Positions 1 through 5,260 are shown, numbered from the stretch's first letter. The stretch: 6,136 bases of DNA from Hydrogenimonas sp. (GCA_021647345.1 JAKIUX010000067.1:1-6136); one strand, 5' to 3'. The notes: generated by a model not told the origin, from the letters alone. Program-made: numbers and translations.

Positions 1-461
1 TCATCTACACCTCTTTGCTCTTTGGCTGATGTTAAAATTACTGGAATTCCAAGCAGCTCCGCCAACTTCTCTTTATCTACTTTTCCGCCCTGCTTTTCTA
101 CTTCGTCGATCATATTGACGACAAGGATCATCTTTTTTTGCATATCCATAAGCTGGAATGTGAAGATCAGATTTCTTGAAAGCGTATTAGCATCTACCAC
201 ATTGACTACAAGATCGTAATCTTCATTATATAAAAATTTTTTCGCTACCTGCTCTTCAGGAGTGTAGGCGTTTAGAGAGTAGATACCGGGAAGATCGACT
301 ATCTCTATCTCATAACCGTCTCTTTCTATGAAGACCTCTTTCTTCTCTACGGTTACACCTGAAAAGTTTCCAACATGCAAACGAGCACCCGTCATAGAGT
401 TTATAATGGAAGATTTGCCGACATTAGGCTGACCGGCAAGGGCTACCTTTATCTTTTTCAC
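1..461 (-). CDS. feoB: Ferrous iron transporter FeoB, N-terminal G domain (3' end outside window)
   Basis: Inner-membrane Fe(II) transporter whose cytosolic N-terminal GTPase domain is the only part present: 153 codons, running off the left edge. All G motifs are visible: G1 GQPNVGKS (residues 10-17), the G2 threonine T37 in GVTV, G3 DLPG (56-59), G4 NMID (116-119) and G5 SAK (145-147). The membrane part, which in this family carries the transport path, lies outside the window. The GTG start at 461-459 overlaps the feoA stop as GTGA, and GGGAG (468-472) sits 6 nt upstream, so translation is probably coupled to feoA. It should share the Fur-controlled feoA promoter. G1 with Gln in place of the more usual Asn is, as I recall, also found in Helicobacter FeoB. 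The family call is very safe; whether the full gene is intact cannot be seen. Confidence 0.96.
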   Translation of the reverse strand, partial: MKKIKVALAGQPNVGKSSIINSMTGARLHVGNFSGVTVEKKEVFIERDGYEIEIVDLPGIYSLNAYTPEEQVAKKFLYNEDYDLVVNVVDANTLSRNLIFTFQLMDMQKKMILVVNMIDEVEKQGGKVDKEKLAELLGIPVILTSAKEQRGVD

Positions 462-697
462 TCGCAGCTCCCTTTGGGCTCCATATAGACAGAGGCCGCC
501 TCCTCTTCTCTAAGAGCTATTTTGGTCCCGTCGCTCTCTACCTCCCAAGTCTGCTTGGCAAGCGTATGATCAAGTATCTTTATCTCGCTTCCTTTAGCCA
601 ACCCTAAAGAGAAGAGCCTCCCCTTGATTGGATCTTTCGCTTTTATCTTGACAATTCTGCCTTCGCAACCGATACTGCACTCCGTCAAAGGTTTCAC
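458..697 (-). CDS. feoA: Ferrous iron transport accessory protein FeoA
   Basis: Small cytosolic SH3-like protein, 79 aa (family usually 75-85), needed for full FeoB activity, probably by contacting FeoB directly. The core GRIVKIKA (13-20), followed by RLFSLGLAKGSEIKIL (27-42), is the family's typical arrangement: a basic strand, then an R-L-x-x-L-G-L turn, then a G-x-x-I strand. It starts with GTG at 697-695, supported by a strong GGAGG (706-710) 8 nt upstream. Its TGA stop overlaps the feoB GTG start. It is the first gene of a feoA-feoB operon, with a perfect sigma-70 promoter and a Fur box just upstream. The C-terminal tail ends in Gly-Ser-Cys-Glu; a role for that cysteine is not established here. 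Identification is firm given the linked feoB. Confidence 0.95.
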   Translation of the reverse strand: MKPLTECSIGCEGRIVKIKAKDPIKGRLFSLGLAKGSEIKILDHTLAKQTWEVESDGTKIALREEEAASVYMEPKGSCE

Positions 698-705
698 TTA
701 GAGAG

Positions 706-710
706 CCTCC
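706..710 (-). promoter_or_regulatory. feoA ribosome binding site
   Basis: On the minus strand GGAGG lies 8 nt before the GTG at 697-695. This decides the non-ATG start of feoA. The predicted leader between the promoter's start point (near 719) and the start codon is only about 20 nt, so there is little room for a leader-based switch. Confidence 0.75.
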
Positions 711-725
711 ATAACTTTTTGGGTG

Positions 726-754
726 ATTATAGAGCAATCTTTTCAAGTTGTCAA
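726..754 (-). promoter_or_regulatory. feoAB sigma-70 promoter
   Basis: Minus strand: -35 TTGACA at 754-749 and -10 TATAAT at 731-726, both perfect consensus hexamers, separated by exactly 17 nt. The expected start point is near position 719, giving a leader of about 20 nt to the feoA GTG. A full consensus promoter is notable in the Campylobacterota, where -35 elements are usually weak. Such a strong promoter makes sense if it is normally held off by a repressor, and a Fur box adjoins the -35. Confidence 0.85.
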
Positions 755-760
755 TAGTGT

Positions 761-780
761 TGATAATCATTCTCATTGTT
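761..780. promoter_or_regulatory. Fur box upstream of feoAB
   Basis: The plus-strand stretch 762-780 matches the classic 19-bp Fur box GATAATGATAATCATTATC at 14 of 19 positions. In the 7-1-7 form, TGATAAT-C-ATTCTCA (761-775) differs from the ideal palindrome at one arm position. It lies 6 nt upstream of the feoAB -35 element, where bound Fur would be expected to block RNA polymerase. Fe-loaded Fur repressing feoAB is well known in many bacteria. Whether this site also affects the divergent rhodanese gene, over 200 nt away, is unknown. Confidence 0.82.
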
Positions 781-898
781 AACTACTCCTCTCGATCTTT
801 TAGAAGCTGATCTAATGCCGACCATTAATAGAGCTTTATAAAAATGGGTAGTAGAATTTAGATTTTGAATGATTGATGTTGAATATTACAAAAAGAGT

Positions 899-913
899 GG
901 AAGTTTCACTTCC
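899..913. repeat. Perfect short hairpin upstream of the rhodanese gene
   Basis: GGAAGT and ACTTCC form a 6-bp perfect stem around a 3-nt loop, about 80 nt before the rhodanese start. It could be an operator or a leader structure. On the minus strand it is followed after four bases by a T-run, so it could weakly terminate antisense transcription. No gene obviously needs a terminator here, and function is unknown. Confidence 0.5.
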
Positions 914-929
914 TACCTTATTTTAATGA

Positions 930-960
930 TTGAGCTCCCTGAAAAAACTCTACTGCTCAA
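930..960. repeat. TTGAGC/GCTCAA inverted repeat upstream of the rhodanese gene
   Basis: TTGAGC (930-935) and GCTCAA (955-960) are perfect 6-bp arms separated by 19 nt, 35 nt before the rhodanese start codon. The centre-to-centre distance of 25 bp is not a clean helical multiple. It may be a regulator site or a chance match. Confidence 0.35.
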
Positions 961-994
961 ACAGCTTATTTTTACTTAAACAAAGGAGTTTTCT

Positions 995-1516
995 GTGACA
1001 AAAAAAGCTATATTTCTTATTTTGACAACTCTTGTCTCCTTAAACCTATGGGCGGCCGACGGCGATTACAGCGACGATATAGAGGCTAAAGAGGCTGCTG
1101 AGATGATCAAAAAGGATGGAGCCATTCTTATAGATGTAAGGGACCCTGTGGAGTTTTTATATGTAGGACACGCGGCTGGTTCGCTAAATATACCTATATT
1201 CTTCGTCCGTATCGACCTACCGCCTCTAAATACACGCCTAAAAGTGGCCGAAGTCGAGAAAAAAAAGTCTAAGTCTATCCATGTAAAGAAGACGTACCGT
1301 CCTATGATGGATGAGAACCCGAAGTTTGTCGAAGAGGTCAAAAAAGCTGCGGGAGGCGATCTTCAAAAACCGATTATTGTGATCTGCAGAAGCGGAGAAA
1401 GATCTATATATGCCGCTGAAAAACTGGCCAAAAACGGATTCGAAAACGTTTACAACCTTGAAGGAGGCTACATATTCGACTGGAGAGCCAACGGCTTGCC
1501 TTCCGGCGGAGAGTAA
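995..1516 (+). CDS. Exported single-domain rhodanese-like protein
   Basis: 173 aa with an N-terminal signal peptide: KK at 3-4, a hydrophobic run over 6-18, and a likely cut after the A-terminated LWA at 18-20. The mature protein of about 153 aa should be periplasmic. A rhodanese fold follows: LIDVRDPVEF (45-54), GHAAGSLNIP (58-67), and the active-site loop CRSGERS (131-137) with Cys131 as the persulfide-forming residue and the only cysteine in the protein. NLEGGY (154-159) is the usual C-terminal signature. A segment of about 55 residues between the NIP turn and the catalytic strand, rich in Lys and ending in NPKFVEEVKK, makes it longer than a minimal rhodanese of about 110 aa. It starts with GTG, with AAGGAG (983-988) 6 nt upstream. 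It is transcribed divergently from feoAB and converges on trmA. Sulfur-carrier or sulfurtransferase activity is likely; substrate and partner are unknown. Confidence 0.9.
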   Translation: MTKKAIFLILTTLVSLNLWAADGDYSDDIEAKEAAEMIKKDGAILIDVRDPVEFLYVGHAAGSLNIPIFFVRIDLPPLNTRLKVAEVEKKKSKSIHVKKTYRPMMDENPKFVEEVKKAAGGDLQKPIIVICRSGERSIYAAEKLAKNGFENVYNLEGGYIFDWRANGLPSGGE

Positions 1517-1528
1517 CCGGCTAAATAC

Positions 1529-2641
1529 TCATAACTTAACAAGCACTGCTCCAGCCTCCATATGGTTTGTATATGGAAACTGGTCGAAAAGTGCCGTTCT
1601 AACAACTCTATGGCTCTTTGTAAGCTCTTGCAGATCTCTAACTAGAGTCTCCGGGTTACAAGATATATAGATGATGGTATCGAATCTTGATATCAGGCTT
1701 CTCGTATCATCATCAAGCCCGGCTCTCGGCGGATCTACAAGAATAGTCCCGATATTAAAAGAGTCGAGATTTACACCTTTTAGTCTATTGAACTCTCTTT
1801 TTTGCTCCAGAGCCTCCGTGAACTCTTCACTGCTCATCCTTACAAACCTGATATTTTTCACTCCGTTTAGTCGACAATTTTCAAGGGCCGCCTTTATGGA
1901 GCGTTTCGAGATCTCCGTGGCTATCACCCTTTCAAAGAGTGTAGAGAGAGGTATAGTGAAATTTCCTGCACCGGCATAAAGCTCACACAGATCGCCGCAT
2001 CCATACTCTTGGGCGCTCTGCATAGCCCAACCGATCATCTTCTCGTTTACTTTCGGGTTAGGCTGGGTGAAGCTCTGTTCGTAGTGGCGGTAAATGTAGA
2101 CTCTATTTCCGACATTAACTCTCTCTGTTACATACTCCTCGCTCAAAACGATCTTCTGTTTTCTGCTTCTGCCTACAACTTTGGCATCAAGCTCGCTCTC
2201 AAGCTCTTTCGCCCTCTTCTGCCAGCTACTGTCGAGTTTTCGGTGATATAGCATTGTTATCAAAAGCTCATCTGCAGTGGTTGAGAGAAATTCGACTCCA
2301 AAGAGCTTCTCTTTAAGCTCTGCATCGCTATTTACAATATAAAGCAGTCTCCACATTCTTTTATCTATAGCTATGGAGACCATAGGGCACTCGTGCAACA
2401 TCACAAAGCCCCTCTTCTTAATATCTCGCATAGCGTAATATACAGAGTCGCTCTCTTTATATATCTTATATTCGGCTCTTGCTCTATAACGCTCTTTATC
2501 AGACTCAAAATATGATATTTCACCTTTAAAAAATGGGGCTACCATTTCGGCAAGCCTTCTAACTTTCTGTTCTATCTGCTCACTGTAGTCGATATCATAA
2601 AGCGTACAACTGCCGCACTCGCCAAAATGTCTGCAGATCAC
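1529..2641 (-). CDS. trmA: tRNA (uracil-54-C5)-methyltransferase TrmA
   Basis: Cytosolic SAM-dependent enzyme that makes m5U54 in the tRNA T-loop. 370 aa with the start used here (E. coli TrmA 366). Visible motifs: FTQPN (191-195), the SAM loop LYAGAGNF (221-228), REFNRLKG (282-289), DPPRAGLD (303-310), the nucleophile Cys328 in SCNPETL, FDQFPYTNHME (352-362) and the catalytic base Glu362. FTQPN, REFNRLKG and FDQFPYT mark TrmA rather than RlmC or RlmD. I chose GTG at 2641-2639: it overlaps the fliP stop as GTGA and has GGTGGAG 8 nt upstream. An ATG at 2680 would add 13 residues read inside fliP. Unlike E. coli TrmA, it carries Cys3, Cys9, Cys12 and Cys85 in the spacing of the RlmD iron-sulfur site. 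Last gene of the motA-motB-fliP operon. Confidence 0.94.
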   Translation of the reverse strand: MICRHFGECGSCTLYDIDYSEQIEQKVRRLAEMVAPFFKGEISYFESDKERYRARAEYKIYKESDSVYYAMRDIKKRGFVMLHECPMVSIAIDKRMWRLLYIVNSDAELKEKLFGVEFLSTTADELLITMLYHRKLDSSWQKRAKELESELDAKVVGRSRKQKIVLSEEYVTERVNVGNRVYIYRHYEQSFTQPNPKVNEKMIGWAMQSAQEYGCGDLCELYAGAGNFTIPLSTLFERVIATEISKRSIKAALENCRLNGVKNIRFVRMSSEEFTEALEQKREFNRLKGVNLDSFNIGTILVDPPRAGLDDDTRSLISRFDTIIYISCNPETLVRDLQELTKSHRVVRTALFDQFPYTNHMEAGAVLVKL

Positions 2642-3372
2642 TTGAAGCTCTCCACCAGATTGCCTACAAGAAGATGCCATCCGTCAACAAGCACGAATAT
2701 GAGTATCTTAAAAGGAAGAGATATCATAACCGGAGGCAGCATCATCATACCCATACTCATAAGCACAGAACTGACCACCATATCGATAACGAGAAAGGGA
2801 AGAAATATAAGAAACCCGATCTCGAAAGCGGTTTTAAGCTCACTTATCATAAAAGCCGGAAGGAGGGTTGTAAGAGAGACTTCCGCTTCTGTAGCGGGGT
2901 TAGAAAGGCCTCTTATTCGGTAAAAGAGCGCCAAATCGGCCTCTCTCGTATTTCTTAGCATAAAAGATTTAAATGGTTTTATAGTCTCTTCGAAGGCTAC
3001 TTCGTAACCGATCTTTTTATCCATATAGGGCTTTATACCCTTTTCGTAAGCCTCTTTTCCAATAGGTTCCATGATAAATAGGGTTATTACGAGGGCTAAA
3101 GATACAAGCAGCTGTGTAGGTGGAGTCTGTTGGGTGCCAAGAGCCTGTCTTAAAAAAGCGAAAACGACAATTAGCCTTATGAAGCTTGTCATCACCAATA
3201 CAAGGGATGGCGCAAGAACAAGAAGTGTTAGAATTATAACAATATTGAGGGTGTTGACCAGATCTTTGGGCTCAGCAGGAGCCGATAGGGAGAGGTTTAC
3301 GGTAGGTATGTCTACCGCGGCAAAGATCGGCAGTGATGATAGAATGAGCAGAAACAGAGCTACTCTACGCAT
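2638..3372 (-). CDS. fliP: Flagellar export gate protein FliP
   Basis: Core membrane protein of the flagellar type III export gate; in the known structure five FliP copies with FliQ and FliR form the export pore. 244 aa (Salmonella 245). A signal sequence covers about 1-19 and hydrophobic segments lie near 42-73, 87-103, 184-205 and 210-235. LGTQQTPPTQ (78-87), PAFMISELKTAF (172-183) and PFLVIDMVVSS (192-202) are family signatures. The three methionines M209-M211 fall where the methionine gate that seals the closed pore is described in Salmonella. The ATG at 3372-3370 is 2 nt after the motB stop and has no clear Shine-Dalgarno of its own, so it probably depends on motB translation. Its stop overlaps the trmA start. 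Identification is unambiguous. Confidence 0.97.
   Translation of the reverse strand: MRRVALFLLILSSLPIFAAVDIPTVNLSLSAPAEPKDLVNTLNIVIILTLLVLAPSLVLVMTSFIRLIVVFAFLRQALGTQQTPPTQLLVSLALVITLFIMEPIGKEAYEKGIKPYMDKKIGYEVAFEETIKPFKSFMLRNTREADLALFYRIRGLSNPATEAEVSLTTLLPAFMISELKTAFEIGFLIFLPFLVIDMVVSSVLMSMGMMMLPPVMISLPFKILIFVLVDGWHLLVGNLVESFK
2650..2656 (-). promoter_or_regulatory. trmA ribosome binding site inside the fliP 3' end
   Basis: GGTGGAG on the minus strand, 8 nt before the GTG at 2641-2639. It lies within the last codons of fliP and supports the overlapping GTG start of trmA over the ATG 39 nt upstream. Translation of trmA is probably coupled to fliP. Confidence 0.6.
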
Positions 3373-3374
3373 CG

Positions 3375-4211
3375 TTAAGGTGCGGCCGGCAGTTTTGCAT
3401 CCAAAATTCCTTTTCTTGCACTCTTCTCAAGTTCCGGTTCATTCGAGAAGAAGTAAAGATCTACTCGCCTGTTTTTAGCACGCCCCTCGGGAGTTGCGTT
3501 TGTTGCAACCGGTTTGAACTCCGCATTTCCGCAGGCAGAGAGCCTTTTAGGGTCGACTCCGTCTCTAATGAGCTCCTTGACGACCGAAACGGCTCTTGCC
3601 GCAGAGAGCTCCCAGTTATCCCTAAATGGACTTCCAGCCCCCGGTGGAACGTTGTCGGTATGCCCTCTTACGTTTACTTGCAGCGTATTTGGAAGCTTAC
3701 CGATAATCATGGCGATTCTTTTGAGGAATAGTATAGCATCCATATTGTCAATTTTAGCTTCACCCGGTTTAAAAAGAAGCTCAGCAGGCAATCTCAAGAG
3801 AAAACCCTTTTCAGACTCCTCTAAAACCGCCGGCGTAGCTCCTTGACTCATCATGATCTCGTTCATCTCATCTTTTAGAGATTGAAGCTGCATCATCATC
3901 TTGCTTATTTGGTTGTCCATCTGCGGTTGAGACTGCTGAGAAGTCTGAATTTCAGTCGGCGATGTAGCCGCAGCGCCGCCGCCCGTACCGCTCTCCATTC
4001 TTCTCTCTTCAAGCTCAGAGCGCTCTCCGCCCTCAAGTACCGAAAGAGCCCCTGCCAGAGAGCCGATAGCCTCCTCAAGCTTTTTAGCGTCCATAGTTGA
4101 CATCGAAAGAAGCAGAACAAAGAAGCATAGCAAAAGACTCATAAGGTCACCGAACGCCGCAAGCCATCCCGGCATACATTTTGGACACTCGGGACACTTC
4201 TTTTTACCCAT
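3375..4211 (-). CDS. motB: Flagellar stator protein MotB, sodium-type (PomB-like)
   Basis: Stator B subunit that couples ion flow to torque and anchors to peptidoglycan. 278 aa. The cytoplasmic N-terminus has a C-x2-C-x2-C cluster (Cys6, Cys9, Cys12). One membrane helix (about 16-38) carries the ion-binding Asp22; its DLMSLLLCFFVLLLS (22-36) closely matches Vibrio PomB and differs from the C. jejuni MotB helix. A linker follows with a Gly/Ala/Ser/Gln-rich part and a Met-rich helical stretch (98-122). The OmpA-type peptidoglycan-binding domain (about 135-256) shows RGHTDNVP (182-189), NWELSAARA (199-207) and NRRVDLYF (247-254). The ATG is 7 nt after the motA stop; its AGGTG (4220-4216) overlaps that stop. 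Na+ coupling is inferred from similarity. The symbol could equally be pomB. Confidence 0.93.
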   Translation of the reverse strand: MGKKKCPECPKCMPGWLAAFGDLMSLLLCFFVLLLSMSTMDAKKLEEAIGSLAGALSVLEGGERSELEERRMESGTGGGAAATSPTEIQTSQQSQPQMDNQISKMMMQLQSLKDEMNEIMMSQGATPAVLEESEKGFLLRLPAELLFKPGEAKIDNMDAILFLKRIAMIIGKLPNTLQVNVRGHTDNVPPGAGSPFRDNWELSAARAVSVVKELIRDGVDPKRLSACGNAEFKPVATNATPEGRAKNRRVDLYFFSNEPELEKSARKGILDAKLPAAP

Positions 4212-4215
4212 CTTT

Positions 4216-4220
4216 CACCT
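4216..4220 (-). promoter_or_regulatory. motB ribosome binding site overlapping the motA stop codon
   Basis: AGGTG on the minus strand, 4 nt before the motB ATG (4211-4209). Its first two bases belong to the motA TAG stop (4221-4219). Ribosomes ending motA would therefore stop on top of the motB initiation site, a layout that suits balanced synthesis of the two stator subunits. Confidence 0.5.
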
Positions 4221-4983
4221 ACTCAAACTGACTTACGCGCTCGTTTGGCGGCAAGAATGAGAGAAGCTTCGCTTCAAGCGTTCTCGGGTTGTCTCCAGCT
4301 TGAATCGACATAATACCCTCAAGAATGATCGTGCGTACAAGATTTTCGTCGGCATCGCGAATATTTAGAATATTAGCGATCGGGGTACCGAAGATATTTC
4401 CTATCATAGCCCCGTACATTGTTGTAAGAAGCGCAACCGCCATCGAAGGGCCTATAGCGCTGGGATCAGACATATTCAAAAGCATCGCGACAAGCCCGAT
4501 TAGAGTTCCAATCATCCCCATCGCTCCGGCAAGGCCCGCCCACTGGTCGAAAATGGCGGCATTCGCCTTATGTCTTTCGCTCGTCTGCTCCATCTCTATC
4601 TCAAGAAGCTCTCTTATAGTGTCCGGTTCATTTCCGTCCACAGCCATCGAGAGCCCCTTTTTAAGAAACTCGTTCTCTTCGTTGTTGGCCGCCGCCTCCA
4701 AAGAGAGTATACCGTCGCGGCGTGCTTGGGTAGAGTACTCTACCAATTTCTTAATGAGTTCTGGAACATTTTCCTGTGGCGGTTTGATAGCTATCATGAA
4801 GATTTTGACGAAATTCTTCATCTGCTCCATTTTGAAGGCTACAAGAAGTGCGCCGATCGAACCGCCTATAACGATTAGAACGGAGGGTATATCTATATAC
4901 GCTCCCACACCGACACCCATAGCCATTGCACCAAAAAGCAAGCCTAAAATCAATACCAAACCGATGACACTACCGAGGTCCAT
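4219..4983 (-). CDS. motA: Flagellar stator protein MotA, sodium-type (PomA-like)
   Basis: Stator A subunit of the flagellar motor, forming the ion channel with MotB and contacting the rotor. 254 aa (Vibrio PomA 253). Four membrane segments (about 4-24, 31-50, 149-169, 180-202) frame a cytoplasmic loop with RRDGILSLE (88-96), which holds the charged residues Arg88 and Glu96 that align with rotor-contact positions in PomA. TM3 GMIGTLIGLVAML (156-168) and TM4 SMAVALLTTMYGA (180-192) closely match PomA, including Thr160 and Thr188, which correspond to PomA T158 and T186. The C-terminus, with NPRTLEAKL and a final SQF, instead resembles C. jejuni MotA. The ATG has AGGAG (4993-4989) 5 nt upstream. 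First gene of the motA-motB-fliP-trmA operon, with a FliA-like promoter candidate upstream. Sodium preference is inference. Confidence 0.94.
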   Translation of the reverse strand: MDLGSVIGLVLILGLLFGAMAMGVGVGAYIDIPSVLIVIGGSIGALLVAFKMEQMKNFVKIFMIAIKPPQENVPELIKKLVEYSTQARRDGILSLEAAANNEENEFLKKGLSMAVDGNEPDTIRELLEIEMEQTSERHKANAAIFDQWAGLAGAMGMIGTLIGLVAMLLNMSDPSAIGPSMAVALLTTMYGAMIGNIFGTPIANILNIRDADENLVRTIILEGIMSIQAGDNPRTLEAKLLSFLPPNERVSQFE

Positions 4984-5034
4984 CGAGACTCCTGATTATT
5001 TTCGTAATATATTGAACTATATTCTCGTGAAACT

Positions 5035-5061
5035 ATATCGGCCTATTGTTTACAAATATAA
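5035..5061 (-). promoter_or_regulatory. Candidate FliA (sigma-28) promoter of motA
   Basis: Minus strand: GCCGATAT at 5042-5035 matches the sigma-28 -10 consensus GCCGATAA at 7 of 8 positions. After the standard 11-nt spacer, TTATATTT (5061-5054) matches the -35 consensus TAAAGTTT at 5 of 8. The start point would be near 5028, about 45 nt before the motA ATG. Stator genes are frequent FliA targets, which supports the call, but the -35 is weak. It cannot easily be the only promoter for the fliP gene downstream. Confidence 0.5.
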
Positions 5062-5079
5062 ATAGCAACTCTATAAAGG

Positions 5080-5092
5080 GCCAAAATTTGGG
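5080..5092. repeat. Small palindrome CCAAA-A-TTTGG
   Basis: Positions 5081-5091 hold perfect 5-bp arms around one central base, flanked by G runs on both sides. It is the size of a dimeric regulator half-site pair, and its right arm overlaps the next inverted repeat, so both structures could not form at once in RNA. No regulator is assigned. Confidence 0.35.
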
Positions 5093-5123
5093 ACATTTTA
5101 ATCTTTATTGAGTTAAAATCCCA
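5089..5123. repeat. Long imperfect inverted repeat in the motA-glmU spacer
   Basis: TGGG (5089-5092), a 2-nt bulge, then ATTTTAA (5095-5101) pairs with TTAAAAT (5113-5119) and CCCA (5120-5123): 11 bp with an 11-nt loop. It sits upstream of both candidate start points, so it is more likely a protein-binding site or the remains of a terminator than a leader structure. There is no T-run after it on the plus strand. Confidence 0.5.
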
Positions 5124-5149
5124 TAAACAATCGAGTGTTCTAAAGTTGC

Positions 5150-5171
5150 GAGGCTTCGCTATTTGAAGCTC
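5150..5171. repeat. Hairpin-forming inverted repeat in the motA-glmU spacer
   Basis: GAG-G-CTTC (5150-5157) pairs with GAAGCTC (5165-5171): a 7-bp stem with one bulged G and a 7-nt loop. It is not followed by a T-run on either strand. It could be a structural element of an unrecognised small RNA or a regulator site. Confidence 0.35.
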
Positions 5172-5252
5172 TGTATCGAATCTATGAGGCCAACGACCGC
5201 AGAGTGTCAAATAATAATATCGAAACATTCGCTCGATTTAAAAATTCCAGAT

Positions 5253-5260
5253 GATATAAC
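5253..5260 (+). promoter_or_regulatory. Candidate extended -10 promoter of glmU
   Basis: TGATATAAC gives a TG extension followed by TATAAC (5255-5260), with no good -35 hexamer at 16-18 nt. Campylobacterota housekeeping promoters often lack a clear -35, so an extended -10 is plausible. The start point would be near 5267, leaving a leader of about 16 nt that contains the GAGGA ribosome binding site (5273-5277), 5 nt before the glmU ATG. Confidence 0.45.

Larger units (their letters stand above)
698..994. other. Divergent intergenic region between feoA and the rhodanese gene
   Basis: A 297-nt spacer. The left part (698-780) is fully explained by the feoA leader, promoter and Fur box. The middle (781-890) is AT-rich, with a TTGAAT direct repeat near 865-884 but no promoter I would call. 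The right part holds a short perfect hairpin (899-913) and a TTGAGC/GCTCAA inverted repeat (930-960) before the rhodanese ribosome binding site. I see no tRNA, riboswitch or convincing small gene here. Confidence 0.6.

Noticed and set aside
594..776. A 60-codon minus-strand frame upstream of and overlapping feoA, with a GAGGAG about 9 nt before its ATG and a DGVQYRLRRQ stretch faintly like the heme-uptake protein HemP.
   Set aside because: It runs through the feoAB -35, -10 and leader and then overlaps feoA in another frame, where feoA is unmistakable. The HemP likeness is short and lies in that overlap.
1500..1528. A possible bidirectional terminator from the two CCGG copies between the rhodanese gene and trmA.
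   Set aside because: The stem would be only 4 bp, formed because CCGG is self-complementary, and no T-run follows on either strand.
2642..2680. A longer trmA start at an ATG at 2680, adding 13 residues.
   Set aside because: The added residues are read inside the fliP coding end. The GTG at 2641 has a good Shine-Dalgarno, the GTGA overlap and a length closer to E. coli TrmA.
4325..5065. A long plus-strand open frame of 246 codons opposite motA.
   Set aside because: It is the mirror of the motA reading frame, whose identity as a stator subunit is clear, and its product has no recognisable domain.
5060..5085. A possible sigma-54 site for motA on the minus strand (a GG followed by TTGC).
   Set aside because: The GG and GC are 14 nt apart instead of the strict 10, so it cannot be a standard -24/-12 element.
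5089..5123. The 11-bp inverted repeat taken as a rho-independent terminator.
   Set aside because: No gene ends nearby on either strand, the stem is AT-rich and bulged, and no T-run follows directly on the plus strand.
5043..5228. A 61-codon minus-strand frame in the motA-glmU spacer.
   Set aside because: It spans the candidate sigma-28 -35 and the inverted repeats, its product resembles nothing I know, and I see no good ribosome binding site for it.
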